A stretch of 64,000 bases of DNA from Cupriavidus alkaliphilus. GTDB lineage: Bacteria > Pseudomonadota > Gammaproteobacteria > Burkholderiales > Burkholderiaceae. The position numbers were made by a program, and so were the translations under genes. Position 1 is the first letter of the stretch. Every line of letters starts with the position of its first letter. Below the pieces are notes generated by a model that was not told the DNA's origin, did not search any database, and worked only from the letters and a program-made list of their open reading frames with translations. Positions 44,691 through 54,268 of this stretch are shown piece by piece. The DNA lies in NCBI RefSeq assembly GCF_900094595.1, contig NZ_FMAD01000008.1, positions 186,001 to 250,000 of the forward strand, given 5' to 3'.

Positions 44691-46693
44691 GGCGGCGGGC
44701 CCGCGGGTCGTGCCGGCACCGGCTCGGCCAGGGCACGCGACAGGGTCTCGATCGACAGCGGCTTGGTCAGGTGCGCATCGAAGCCGGCCTGCCGGCTGCG
44801 GTGCTGGTCCTCGGCGGTGCCCCGCCCCGACAGCGCAAGGAACCGCACCGTGCGGCCGCGCAGGTCCTTTCGCAGCGCCTCCAGGACTTCATAGCCCGAC
44901 ATGTCAGGCATCTGCAGGTCCAGCAGCACACAGTCGGGCCGGAACGCCACAGCCACGCCCACAGCCTGCTGGCCGCTGTGCACCGCCTGGGCCTCGTGGC
45001 CAAGCAGGGTCAGCAGTTCGGCCATGCTGTCGGCCGAGTCGGCATTGTCATCCACCACCAGCACGCGCCGGCGCGGCGCCTTGCCCGGCGCCAGCGTGGC
45101 GGGCAAGGCCGGACGCGCGCTGGCGCGCGGCAGGATCACGGTGAAGGTGCTGCCCTTGCCCGCGCCAGCGCTGTCGGCCTGGATCGCGCCGCCATGCGCT
45201 TCGAGGATGGCCTTGGCCAGCGCCAGGCCGATGCCCAGCCCGCTGTGGCTGCCGGCATCGCTCTCCTGCGTGAACAGGTTGAAGATCCGGTCCATCGCCG
45301 CGGGTTCCAGCCCGCGGCCGGTATCCGACACCGCGGTGATCACGCGCTCCGCCTCCACGCTGACATGCACGCTGACGGTCCCCCCGCGCGGCGTGTACTT
45401 GGCCGCATTGCTGAGCAGGTTCAGCAGCACCTGCCCGAGCCGCGCGGCATCGGCCCGCACAAAGGGCGAGACCTCCGGCAGCGCCACCACCAGTTGCTGG
45501 CCAGACGCTTCCAGCGTGGGACGGATCGCTTCCAGGCTGGTGGTGACCACGTCGTTGTAGGACGTCGGCGTCAGCTCCATCTTGAGCTTGCCGGCGGTCA
45601 CGCGGCCCACGTCGAGCAGGTCGTTGACCAGCCGCTCCACCTGGTGCAGCTGGCGGTCGATGATCTCGGCGCAGCGGCGCACGCGCGGGCCGGTGTCGGG
45701 GGTCAGCACGATCACTTCGACGGCATTGCGCACCGGCGCCAGCGGGTTGCGCAGCTCATGGGCGAGGATGGCGAGGAAGGACTGCAGGCGGCGGTTGCCG
45801 GCATCGAGCATTTCCAGCCGCAGCGCATCGCTGAGGTCGCGCGCGGTCCACAGCAAGCCTTCGGGGCACCCGGCCGCGTCGCGCACCAGCACCATGCGCG
45901 TGGCGCAGCGTACCACCGAGCCGTCCTTGCGCGCCAGGCGTTCTTCGCCGGCCCAATGGCCGCAGGCCCGCGCCGCCTCCAGCGCGGCCTGGGGGCGGCC
46001 CGCGGCGGCATCCTGGCGGGTATAAAGCCAAGCCAGCGGCTGGCCCGCCGCCTCTTCGGCGGTGTGGCCGGCAAGCGCACGCGCGCCGGCGTTCCAGCTG
46101 CGGATGGTGCCGTCGAGCGAGAGTTCGCAGACCGCGGTGCAGGGCAGGTTGTCGACTAACAGGCGCAGCTTGTCGGCGGCCAGGTGCGCATGGTCGGCGG
46201 CGGCCTGCTGCACCGTGGTATCGCGGCACGACACGATAAAGCCTGCACCCGATGCGCTGTCGGCTGAGGTGCCCGCAGCGCCCGGCACAGCGGCGGGCAG
46301 GCCGGCCGCGTCGATGCGCCGCAGCTCGCAGCTGGCGCGCAGCAGGCTGCCGTCGCGGCGCACGCGCCAGCCTTCGTCGCGCGCCTCGCCGGCCTGCGCG
46401 GCCGCATCGAGCCATTGCTGCGGCAGGCCGGCGGCAACATCCTCGGGACGGTGCAGCCGCGACAGATGGCTGCCCGCGATCTCCGCGGCGCTGTAGCCGA
46501 ACAGCCGGCGCGCCGGTTCGGGCCACGCCACGATCACGCCGCGCGCGTCGAGCTCGAACACCGCGCAGTCCTGTACCGCGTCGAGCAGGCGCCGATACCG
46601 TTGCACCTGCGCAGCATCGCCCTGCGGCGGCACGCCGTCGCGGGCTTCCAGGGAGGTCGAGCGAACTTCGCTTGCCGCGTGCAGCCCGGACAT
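44675..46693 (-). CDS. Hybrid histidine kinase: two PAS, HisKA, HATPase, receiver
   Basis: 672 residues, no membrane helix. Two PAS domains (about 30-175 and 180-300), the second with [20 protein letters not shown] at its end. HisKA with [16 protein letters not shown], HATPase with [19 protein letters not shown] and [10 protein letters not shown], then a receiver ([22 protein letters not shown] with phospho-Asp, HLTKP). It should be functional and phosphorelay to an Hpt or another protein. ATG 46693 was chosen because AAGG lies before it and the domain follows; the longer frame to 46900 is arginine-rich and unlike protein. It overlaps the orphan activator convergently by 16 bases. Signal unknown. 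Confidence 0.9.
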   Translation of the reverse strand: MSGLHAASEVRSTSLEARDGVPPQGDAAQVQRYRRLLDAVQDCAVFELDARGVIVAWPEPARRLFGYSAAEIAGSHLSRLHRPEDVAAGLPQQWLDAAAQAGEARDEGWRVRRDGSLLRASCELRRIDAAGLPAAVPGAAGTSADSASGAGFIVSCRDTTVQQAAADHAHLAADKLRLLVDNLPCTAVCELSLDGTIRSWNAGARALAGHTAEEAAGQPLAWLYTRQDAAAGRPQAALEAARACGHWAGEERLARKDGSVVRCATRMVLVRDAAGCPEGLLWTARDLSDALRLEMLDAGNRRLQSFLAILAHELRNPLAPVRNAVEVIVLTPDTGPRVRRCAEIIDRQLHQVERLVNDLLDVGRVTAGKLKMELTPTSYNDVVTTSLEAIRPTLEASGQQLVVALPEVSPFVRADAARLGQVLLNLLSNAAKYTPRGGTVSVHVSVEAERVITAVSDTGRGLEPAAMDRIFNLFTQESDAGSHSGLGIGLALAKAILEAHGGAIQADSAGAGKGSTFTVILPRASARPALPATLAPGKAPRRRVLVVDDNADSADSMAELLTLLGHEAQAVHSGQQAVGVAVAFRPDCVLLDLQMPDMSGYEVLEALRKDLRGRTVRFLALSGRGTAEDQHRSRQAGFDAHLTKPLSIETLSRALAEPVPARPAGPPPHKER

Positions 46694-46943
46694 GAGGACC
46701 TTGGATAGAGGTTGGATCGAAGGGCGACCTGGCCGGTGCGGCACGCCGCCGGCGGCCCGGGCCGCCGCACAGGGCCAAATGCCCGCGAGTGCGGGCATCC
46801 CAGTCAATGATAGGCGCTCGCGGCCCATGCGCCACCCGATATGGTGGCGCAGTGCGCGCAGCTCGCGCCCTGGCGGAAGGAGTTTGGCGGCCGGCCGCAC
46901 GCATGCCGTCTCGGGCAGCGCGCGGCGCGGGCGCGGGTGGGCG

Positions 46944-47948
46944 CTAGCGGCGGCGCAGCTGGACCATCGCCGCGACCGCGGCCGAGGCCCCGACCACCAG
47001 CGCGGTGGTCAGCATGGGGTAGCGCGCGGTGGTGGTGTACGGGCAGGAATGCAGCGCGGCGTGGGCGCCGGTGCGCTCCTGCAGGCCGCTGCCGCTGCCG
47101 TAGAGCGCGTTATCCTCGAGCGGGCCGGCCGGATGGCGGGTCTGCTGGGCGCGGCCCATGAAGCGGCGCATGAAGCGGTCGAAGGTGTGCGGCGCATGGT
47201 ACGCGGCAGCCGAGAAGGCCTTTGCCGCGGCGCCGACGAACAGTTCGCGGCGCGGGTTTTCCGCGGCGAACAGGATCGCGTCGGCAGCCAGGGCCGGGTC
47301 ATACAGCGGCGGCGGCAGGCGCGGCTCGACGTCGAGGAAGTTCTTGGCGTGCATGGCCAGCGGGGTTTCCAGGCCGGCGGGCTTGATCAGCGTCACGCTC
47401 ACCGGCGCCTGCTCCTGCTCCAGCTCCAGCCGCAGCGAATCGGTGAAGCCCTTGATCGCATGCTGCGAGGCCGAGTAGGCGCTCTGCAGCGGCATCGGGC
47501 CGTCGGCGGCCTCGCTGCCCATGTTGATGATGGCGCCACCATGCTCTCGCAGGTGCGCCGCGGCCGCCAGCGAGCCGTGGACGGTGCCCCAGTAGTTGGT
47601 ATCGAACAGCCGCCGCTGGTCTTCCAGCGGCACGTCGCAATGGCGCCCGAAGATGGTCACGCCGGCGTTGTTGATCCAGGTGTCGAAGCCGCCGAAGCGC
47701 TCGATCGCGGCATGCGCCACCTTGCCGATCTCATCGTGCCGGCCGACGTCAGCGACCACGGTGATCACTTCTGTGCCCTGCTCGCGCAACTCTTCCGCCA
47801 ACTGGTGCAGCGACCCCTCGCTGCGCGCCACCAGCACCAGGCGTGCGCCCTGCTGCGCCGCCTTGCGCGCGGTGACCAGCCCAACGCCGCTGCTGGCGCC
47901 GGTCAGCACAATGACCTGCGAGCTGATTTTCTTCAAGGTGGGTTTCAT
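46944..47948 (-). CDS. Short-chain dehydrogenase with C-terminal membrane tail
   Basis: 334 residues. SDR motifs: TGASSGVGLVTARKAAQQG, NNAGVT, SEAADGPMPLQSAYSASQ with catalytic Ser, and YSASQHAIK with Tyr and Lys. After about residue 250 there is an unusual extension (FDRFMRRFMGRAQQTRHPAG), and the last 25 residues form a hydrophobic helix (MLTTALVVGASAAVAAMVQL) ending in RRR, likely a membrane anchor. GGAGGAAGC precedes ATG 47948. The same SDR plus tail type occurs in desiccation-related gene clusters. Substrate unknown. Divergent from the LigD gene with 286 bases between. Confidence 0.88.
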   Translation of the reverse strand: MKPTLKKISSQVIVLTGASSGVGLVTARKAAQQGARLVLVARSEGSLHQLAEELREQGTEVITVVADVGRHDEIGKVAHAAIERFGGFDTWINNAGVTIFGRHCDVPLEDQRRLFDTNYWGTVHGSLAAAAHLREHGGAIINMGSEAADGPMPLQSAYSASQHAIKGFTDSLRLELEQEQAPVSVTLIKPAGLETPLAMHAKNFLDVEPRLPPPLYDPALAADAILFAAENPRRELFVGAAAKAFSAAAYHAPHTFDRFMRRFMGRAQQTRHPAGPLEDNALYGSGSGLQERTGAHAALHSCPYTTTARYPMLTTALVVGASAAVAAMVQLRRR

Positions 47949-48080
47949 CTGCCGCTTCCTCCAGTGGGGAGGCCCGGCCCGGCGCCGGGCGTATCGGTGG
48001 CAAGTCGCAAGGAGCGTTCCCGTCGCGGACCCGCCCTGACCGCGGCGGCGGGGCATGACGTCCACGGCAGATTTACAACG

Positions 48081-48099
48081 CCTGGTAAGAACCACATGG
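48081..48099. promoter_or_regulatory. LigD upstream element
   Basis: CCTGGTAAGAACCACATGG, preceded by TTTACAACG at 48072-48080, 136 bases before the LigD start. The element matches 16 of 19 positions of that at 40732. Confidence 0.45.
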
Positions 48100-48234
48100 C
48101 GCCGGGGGCGCATCGCGTCTGGCCTGCCGTGCCGCCCCGGCTGGTGCGGACGATGCGGTATGTAGGACGGGCGCCGATTTCAGCCCGGCCAGGTGCTGCC
48201 TAAGCTGGATGCATCCACGCAACCGGCGACCGCC

Positions 48235-51042
48235 ATGGCCAAGACCACTTCGCAGGACTCGCGCGCGCCGCGCGCCGCTGGCAAGCGCGCGGCGAAGCCT
48301 GCCGCCAGGACGGGCAGCAAGCCCGCCAAGACGCCCGCGGCAAAGCCCGCGAAGCCGGCAACCCAGCGCGCCGCGAGCGCCCGCCCGGCGGCGCGCGGCT
48401 CGACGCCGGCCCCGGGCATGCCCACGGCACTCGAAAAATACCGCCGCATGCGCGACTTCGGCGCCACGCCCGAGCCCAGCGGTGCCGCCGCCCGCACCGC
48501 GCCGCGCAAGCGCGCCGCGGCGTTGTCGTTCGTGATCCAGAAGCATGCGGCACGGCGGCTGCACTACGATTTCCGGCTGGAGCTGGGCGGCACGCTGAAG
48601 AGCTGGGCAGTGCCCAAGGGACCGAGCCTGGATCCCGCCGACAAGCGCATGGCGGTCCATGTGGAAGACCATCCGATGGACTACGCCGGCTTCGAGGGCG
48701 TGATTCCAGCCGGGCACTATGGCGCCGGCACGGTGATCGTCTGGGACCGCGGCACCTGGGTCCCGGTGGGCGACCCCGAGGCAGGCTACCGCAGCGGCAA
48801 GCTCAAGTTCGAGTTGCGCGGCGAAAAGCTGCACGGGCACTGGACCCTGGTGCGCATGCACGGCAGCCGGCAGAAGGAGCAGGACGCGTGGCTGCTGATC
48901 AAGGAACGCGACGACGCCGCGGTGCCGGCGTCGGAGTTCGACGTGGTCGAGGCCCTGCCCGACAGCGTGCTGGGCGGCACGCAGCGCAAGCCCGCGGCCA
49001 AACGCGCCGGCGCCGCCAAGGCCGCCAAGGCCGCCGCCGCGGCCGAAGCGGCTACACCGGCCACGCACGATGCCATTCGCGCGCTGAAGCCGCCGCCCGG
49101 CGCAACGCGCGCGGCGCTGCCGCTGGCGCTGGCGCCGCAACTGGCGACGCTGGTCGAAAAACCGCCGCCCGACGCCGCGGCCTGGCGCTACGAAATCAAG
49201 TTCGACGGCTACCGGCTGCTGGCGCGCGTCGACGGCAAGGACGTGCGGCTGTTCACGCGCCAGGGCCATGACTGGACCAGCAAGCTGCGCGCACTGGCGC
49301 GCGATGTCGGGGCGCTGGGCCTGCCCGACGGCTGGCTCGACGGCGAGATCGTGGTGCTCGGCAAGCATGGCGAGACTGACTTCCAGGCCTTGCAGAACGC
49401 GTTCGATACCGCGCGCGTCGAGGCCATCCAGTACTTTGCCTTCGACCTGCCCTACTTCGCCGGCCATGACCTGCGCAAGGTGCCGCTGGTCGAGCGCCGC
49501 GCGCTGCTGCGCCGGATCTTCGAGCACAACGCCTCGCCGCGCCTGCAGTTCAGCGAAGACTTTGAAGCCAGCGCGGGCGACATGCTGGACGCGGCGTGCC
49601 GCATGAAGCTGGAAGGCGTGATCGGCAAGCGCGTGGACTCGGGCTACATCAGCGCGCGCAGCAATACCTGGATCAAGCTCAAATGCACCCTGCGCCAGGA
49701 ATTCGTGGTGGCGGGCTTCACCGATCCCAAGGGCAGCCGCAATGGCATCGGCTCGCTGCTGCTGGGCGTGCACGACAGCGGCGGGCGCCTGCGCTATGCG
49801 GGCAATGTCGGCACCGGCTTCGACACCCGCACGCTCGACGAGCTGCGCGCGCAACTCGATGCGCTGCGTGCCGATGCGTCGCCCTTCCACACGGTGCCGG
49901 CCGGCGTGCGCGGGCATTGGGTCAAGCCCAGGCTGGTGGCCGAGGTTTCGTTCGGCAGCTGGACTCGCGAAGGCCGGGTGCGCCATGCAGTGTTCCATGG
50001 CCTGCGCACCGACAAGCCCGCCGCCGCGGTCTCGGTGGAGCAGGCGGCGGCGCCAGCCGGCAAAGGCAAGGCGGCAGCCACGACGCGGGACAAGCCAGCA
50101 AGCAGGCCGGCGCCCGGCTCAAAGGCGGGCGCGGCAAAGCGCCAGACCGCGGTGGGCGGCAAGGTCTCGATCAGCAACGCCGAGCGCGTGATCGATGCCG
50201 AGTCGGGCCTGACCAAGGGGGAACTGGTGCGCTACTACGAACGCGCCGCGCCGCTGATGCTGCCGCATTTGCGCGGGCGCCCGATCGCGATGGTGCGGGC
50301 GCCATCGGGCGTGGGCGGCGAGCAGTTCTTCCAGCGCCACAGCGACACGCTGCGCGTGGACGGGCTCAACGTGCTGGACCCCGGCCTGTGGCCGGGACAC
50401 CCCGCATTGCTTGAAATCGCCTCGGCCGAGGCGCTGGTCGCGGCCGCGCAACTCAACGTGGTCGAGTTCCATACCTGGAACGCGAGCAAGCGCAGCATCG
50501 ACCGGCCTAACCGCATCATCTTCGACCTCGACCCCGGCGAGGGCGTGCCGTGGACACAGGTGCAGGAAGCGGCCGCGCTGGTGAAGGCGCTGCTGGACGA
50601 ACTGGGGCTGGCCAGCTTCCTCAAGACCAGCGGCGGCAAGGGCCTGCACGTGGTGGTGCCGGTGACGCCGCGCGCGGGCTGGGACGAGCTGAAGGATTTC
50701 GCGCGCGACGTGGTGCTGCATGTGGCCGCGACGCTGCCGCAGCGCTTTGTCGCCAAGAGCGGCGCGCGCAACCGGGTCGGCAAGATTTTCATCGATTACC
50801 TGCGCAACGGCATGGGCGCCACCACGGTGGCGGCGTTCTCGGCGCGCGCGCGGCCCGGGCTGGGCGTATCGATTCCGGTGGCGTGGGAGGAACTGGACAC
50901 ATTGACCAGCGCCGCGCAGTGGACCGTCGCCAACGTCGAAGCGCGGCTGGACGCGCTGGAGGCGGCTGACCCGTGGGCCGACTACGCTGGTACCCGGCAG
51001 GCCATCACGCGCGCCGCGGCACGGCTGGCGCGGGCCGGATAG
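48235..51042 (+). CDS. ligD: LigD, multi-domain DNA ligase of bacterial end joining
   Basis: 935 residues. Basic K/A/P-rich N terminus (about 75), then the 3'-phosphoesterase domain with QKHAARRLHYDFRLELGG, VPKGPSLDP and HPMDYAGFEGVIPAG; ATP-dependent ligase with the adenylated Lys322 in KFDGYRLLARV, then an OB fold with VSFGSWTREGRVRHAVF; finally the primase-polymerase with SNAERVIDAESGLTKGELV, FDLDPGEG and TSGGKGLHVVVP. The order PE-LIG-POL is that of Pseudomonas LigD. It works with Ku in non-homologous end joining. ATG 48235 is chosen; GTG 48193 is possible. The stop codon sits in the loop of a 15-base hairpin. Confidence 0.96.
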   Translation: MAKTTSQDSRAPRAAGKRAAKPAARTGSKPAKTPAAKPAKPATQRAASARPAARGSTPAPGMPTALEKYRRMRDFGATPEPSGAAARTAPRKRAAALSFVIQKHAARRLHYDFRLELGGTLKSWAVPKGPSLDPADKRMAVHVEDHPMDYAGFEGVIPAGHYGAGTVIVWDRGTWVPVGDPEAGYRSGKLKFELRGEKLHGHWTLVRMHGSRQKEQDAWLLIKERDDAAVPASEFDVVEALPDSVLGGTQRKPAAKRAGAAKAAKAAAAAEAATPATHDAIRALKPPPGATRAALPLALAPQLATLVEKPPPDAAAWRYEIKFDGYRLLARVDGKDVRLFTRQGHDWTSKLRALARDVGALGLPDGWLDGEIVVLGKHGETDFQALQNAFDTARVEAIQYFAFDLPYFAGHDLRKVPLVERRALLRRIFEHNASPRLQFSEDFEASAGDMLDAACRMKLEGVIGKRVDSGYISARSNTWIKLKCTLRQEFVVAGFTDPKGSRNGIGSLLLGVHDSGGRLRYAGNVGTGFDTRTLDELRAQLDALRADASPFHTVPAGVRGHWVKPRLVAEVSFGSWTREGRVRHAVFHGLRTDKPAAAVSVEQAAAPAGKGKAAATTRDKPASRPAPGSKAGAAKRQTAVGGKVSISNAERVIDAESGLTKGELVRYYERAAPLMLPHLRGRPIAMVRAPSGVGGEQFFQRHSDTLRVDGLNVLDPGLWPGHPALLEIASAEALVAAAQLNVVEFHTWNASKRSIDRPNRIIFDLDPGEGVPWTQVQEAAALVKALLDELGLASFLKTSGGKGLHVVVPVTPRAGWDELKDFARDVVLHVAATLPQRFVAKSGARNRVGKIFIDYLRNGMGATTVAAFSARARPGLGVSIPVAWEELDTLTSAAQWTVANVEARLDALEAADPWADYAGTRQAITRAAARLARAG

Positions 51043-51048
51043 TCCGGC
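51034..51048 (+). terminator. Hairpin over the LigD stop codon
   Basis: GCCGGA-TAG-TCCGGC: perfect 6-base-pair stem with the stop codon as its loop. No T-tract. Confidence 0.4.
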
Positions 51049-51190
51049 TGGCCCCTGCCCCGCCGGGCTGTCGTGGCCATGGCCGGCGGCACATTTCTTG
51101 CCCCTTGGTGGCGAGCGCGTCCCGGCGTTATCCACGTAGCAAACCGCGCAGCACGCACGCCGGGGCGGCAACACCCTACGGAGACAGACC

Positions 51191-51592
51191 ATGCCCCCAC
51201 TCAAGATTGTCGCGAACCTGCGCGCCGCCGGCACCACCGGCGCGGCCCCGCACAACCGCCGCGGCCTGCGCCGCCTGCTGGTGTCCTGCGCCATGCTTTC
51301 CTGCGCGGCAGCACCGGTGCAAGCCAAGCTGCCCCCGCCCACGCCTGAGCAGCAGCAGGCCGCCGAAGCCAAAAAGGCCAAAGAAGCCGAAACCGCCAAG
51401 CAGCAAGCCGACGCGCTGGCCGTGGTGCAGGACCGCATCGCCGCGCGCTTTGGCAAGGGCACCGACTACAAGGGCTGGACCGAGCCGGGCAAGATCCCGC
51501 AGAAGGCCGCCGAAGCGCCGCGCTCCGCCGGCCCGCAAGGCGGCACCTCGCCCAGCGCCGAGGCCCACAGCGGCGAGGCGGCGCGCCGCTAG
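51191..51592 (+). CDS. Small exported protein of unknown function
   Basis: 133 residues. Basic N terminus, then a hydrophobic core (RRLLVSCAMLSCAAAPVQA) with a likely signal cleavage after AQA-like VQA at residue 45. The mature part is charged, with helical EQQQAAEAKKAKEAETAKQQ and the conserved-looking FGKGTDYKGWTEPGKIPQKA, ending in a low-complexity tail. No known domain is recognised. GGAGACAGACC precedes the ATG. It follows LigD by 148 bases on the same strand. Function unknown. Confidence 0.65.
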   Translation: MPPLKIVANLRAAGTTGAAPHNRRGLRRLLVSCAMLSCAAAPVQAKLPPPTPEQQQAAEAKKAKEAETAKQQADALAVVQDRIAARFGKGTDYKGWTEPGKIPQKAAEAPRSAGPQGGTSPSAEAHSGEAARR

Positions 51593-51789
51593 CCTCGCAC
51601 GCCGCCGGTCCGGCGTGCCCTGCCCCGCTGTCCGCGACGTTGCCCAGCCGGCACGCGTCTTGCCACTGCGAAGCGGGACGGCCCGCGTAAAACACCGCGG
51701 CCATGCGGATCAACAAGGGGGACGGCGATGATCTGGGGGATGGGGGATTGCAGGATTTTCAAAGGCAGTGCGGGCCACCGTGGTAACTC

Positions 51790-51827
51790 TTACACGCGTC
51801 GGGCGCGGCCCAGCGCGCTTTTACACG
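51790..51827. promoter_or_regulatory. Tandem TTACACG sequences before a hybrid kinase
   Basis: TTACACG occurs at 51790-51796 and 51821-51827, 31 bases apart, 65-100 bases before the hybrid kinase start. They belong to the recurring TTACA group. Confidence 0.4.
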
Positions 51828-51891
51828 GCGCGGCGGCCCTGCACTGCCCGTCAGTGCGGGTGGGCAACGGTGTACCCCGCAAGGTGCAGTC

Positions 51892-53946
51892 ATGAAGCCG
51901 CAAGCCAACCGCACCCCGTTGATCCTGAATGTCGAGGATCGCGAAGGACCGCGCTACGTCAAGAGCCGCATACTCCATCGCGGCGGCTTTTCCGTGATCG
52001 AGGCCGTCACCGGCCACTCGGCGTTGTCGCTCGTGCGCCAGCACGCGCCATCGCTGGTGCTGCTGTCGGCAAAGCTGCCCGATATCAGCGGCCTGGAAGT
52101 GTGCCGCCTGCTGAAAGAGGACCCGCAGACGGCGCGCACGCTGGTGCTGCTGACCTCGCCCGGGCTGGCCCAGTCGCGGCAGCGGGTCGAGGCGTTGAAT
52201 TGCGGCGCCGATGGCTACCTGGTGGAACCCGCCGAACCCGAGGAGCTGCTGTCCAGCATCCAGGCGCTGCTGCGCCTGCGCGGTGCCGAGGACGCCTACC
52301 ACCGCACTTCGCGGGCCCTGCACGAGCATGAGGACATGTTCCGCCAGCTCGCCGAATCGCTCGCCGACGTGGTGTGGATCCTGGATCCGGCGACCCGGCG
52401 GCTGCTGTTTGCCAGTTCGTCACTGGCGACGGTGTGCGGACACTCCGCCGAGCAACTGATGGAGGACCCGCGCCTGTGCCTGGAGCGTGTGACCCCGGCC
52501 GACCGCGCGCGCGTGGAAGCCGCCGTGCAGAATATGCTGCGCGACGGCAGCATGGACATCGAGTTCGGGCTGACCCTGCCCAGCGGCGAGCCGCGTGAAG
52601 TGCGCGCGCGTGCCTTTCCCGTGCGCAGCCATGGCAGCGCCGACGGCACCGACAGCGCGCAGGCTGCCGCGGGCAGTCCGCCGCTGCGCATTGCCGGGAT
52701 CTGCCAGGACGTGACGCTGCAGAACCGCGCCGGGCGCGCGCTGCACGACGAGGAACGGCGCAAGGATCAGTTCCTGGCGATGCTGGCGCATGAACTGCGC
52801 AACCCGCTGGCGCCGTTGCGCAGCGCCGCGGACCTGCTGCAGCAGCTCGCGCCCACGCGCGAGGACATGTTCCGCGCGCGCGACATCATCGGCCGGCAAG
52901 TCCATCACCTGACCCGCCTGGTCGACGAGTTGCTCGATATCGCGCGCTTCAACCAGGGCCGCATCACGCTGCGGCAAGACCTGGTGGAGCTGCGCACCGC
53001 GCTCAATACCGCCGTGGAAGCGGTGCGCCCCGTACTCGATGGCTACCGCCACACGCTGCGGCTGTCGCTGCCCGAACAGCCGCTGCCGGTGCGCGGCGAC
53101 CTGGTGCGCCTGACGCAGATCTTCAGCAACCTGCTGCAGAACGCGGCCGCCTACACCCCCGCCGGCGGCGTGATCTCGGTCGAAGCCGGCTTCGACGACA
53201 GCGCGCCGGAAACCATTCCGGATGCCGTCTCGGGCGGACAGGTCACGGTGCGCGTGCGCGACAACGGCACCGGCCTGTCGGAAGCCCTGCAGCGGCAACT
53301 GTTCGATCCGCTTGCCCCGCCTGACCCGGCCGCCCCGGCTGCCCGCACCGGGGAGAGCGACATCGGCGCGCACGCCCGGAGCAGTGCCTTCCCGCACGAC
53401 GGGCCGGGCATCGGCCTGACGCTGGTGCAAAAGCTGGTGCAGCTGCACGGCGGCACCATCCGCGCCTTCAGCGCCGGCCCCGGCCAGGGCAGCACCTTCA
53501 CCGTGACGTTGCCGGTCGAGCCGTGGCAGAACTGGCATCCCGGTTCAGGCAAGGCCGGGCCGCGGCGCAGCGTGCCGCGCCGCATCCTGGTGGTGGACGA
53601 CAACGTCGACGCGCTCGAGGCCATGACGATGGCGCTGCAGGCCATGGGACATACCGTGGTGACCGCGCCCGACGGCCCCAGCGCGCTGGCGCGCGCCATC
53701 GATGCGCGCCCGGACCTGGTGCTGCTGGATCTCGGCATGCCGGCCATGGACGGTTTCGAAACCGTGCGCCGGCTGCGCGCGTTGCCCGAACTGCGCGGCG
53801 CCAGACTGGTCGCGCTGACCGGATTCGGCCAGCCCGAGGACCGCCGCCGCGCACTGGCCGCGGGATTCGACCAGCACCTGGTCAAGCCCGCCGACCTGGA
53901 CGCGCTGACGCGGCTGTTGGATGAGCTGGACCAGCAGCAGGCCTAG
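51892..53946 (+). CDS. Hybrid histidine kinase with a degenerate N-terminal receiver
   Basis: 684 residues: N-terminal receiver, PAS, HisKA, HATPase and C-terminal receiver. The first receiver lacks its phospho-Asp: LVLLSAKLPD has Ser59, and the Lys position reads LVEPAEP (Glu112), so it cannot be phosphorylated in the usual way. The kinase core is normal: [34 protein letters not shown] and GPGIGLTLVQKL. The last receiver (VVDDNVDALE, LVLLDLGMPAMDG, HLVKP) is intact. No membrane helix. It lies between LigD and Ku, so it may control the repair module. Start ATG 51892. Confidence 0.92.
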   Translation: MKPQANRTPLILNVEDREGPRYVKSRILHRGGFSVIEAVTGHSALSLVRQHAPSLVLLSAKLPDISGLEVCRLLKEDPQTARTLVLLTSPGLAQSRQRVEALNCGADGYLVEPAEPEELLSSIQALLRLRGAEDAYHRTSRALHEHEDMFRQLAESLADVVWILDPATRRLLFASSSLATVCGHSAEQLMEDPRLCLERVTPADRARVEAAVQNMLRDGSMDIEFGLTLPSGEPREVRARAFPVRSHGSADGTDSAQAAAGSPPLRIAGICQDVTLQNRAGRALHDEERRKDQFLAMLAHELRNPLAPLRSAADLLQQLAPTREDMFRARDIIGRQVHHLTRLVDELLDIARFNQGRITLRQDLVELRTALNTAVEAVRPVLDGYRHTLRLSLPEQPLPVRGDLVRLTQIFSNLLQNAAAYTPAGGVISVEAGFDDSAPETIPDAVSGGQVTVRVRDNGTGLSEALQRQLFDPLAPPDPAAPAARTGESDIGAHARSSAFPHDGPGIGLTLVQKLVQLHGGTIRAFSAGPGQGSTFTVTLPVEPWQNWHPGSGKAGPRRSVPRRILVVDDNVDALEAMTMALQAMGHTVVTAPDGPSALARAIDARPDLVLLDLGMPAMDGFETVRRLRALPELRGARLVALTGFGQPEDRRRALAAGFDQHLVKPADLDALTRLLDELDQQQA

Positions 53947-54001
53947 CGCCCTGCCTGCGCCGGCCGAAGCCTTCACCCAAGCATTCAACAAGGAGCTATC
54001 C

Positions 54002-54268
54002 GTGCATACCACGCCCGATCCCGACATCCCTCCCCGCGACCCCGAAGTCCCGCCGCCGGAGCCGCCGCCGGGCCCGCCCCAACCCGTGGAAGACCCGCCT
54101 CCGGGCGACATGCCGCCACCGCCGCCACAACGCGCCGGCGCGCGTGGCAAAGGAGCGATCAAGTGTCTCGCATCATCTGGAAAGGCGCCATTGCCTTCGG
54201 CCTCGTCAACATCCCCGTCGTCCTGCGCCCCGCGTCGCGCAGCCAGTCGCTGGACCTGGACCTGCTAG
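54002..54268 (+). CDS. Small proline-rich protein overlapping the ku start
   Basis: 88 residues from GTG 54002, preceded by AAGGAGCT at the ideal distance, which is why I take it as real. The N-terminal 45 residues are Pro/Asp/Glu-rich (PDPDIPPRDPEVPPPEPPP). The last 36 overlap the ku gene in another frame, so the real end is uncertain and the C-terminal part may be shadow. A similar short proline-rich frame often occurs in stress loci. It could be a leader affecting ku translation. No function assigned. Confidence 0.45.
   Translation: MHTTPDPDIPPRDPEVPPPEPPPGPPQPVEDPPPGDMPPPPPQRAGARGKGAIKCLASSGKAPLPSASSTSPSSCAPRRAASRWTWTC

Noticed and set aside
48073-49998. 641-codon minus-strand frame opposite LigD
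   Set aside because: No motif and typical shadow composition; LigD is complete with three catalytic domains.
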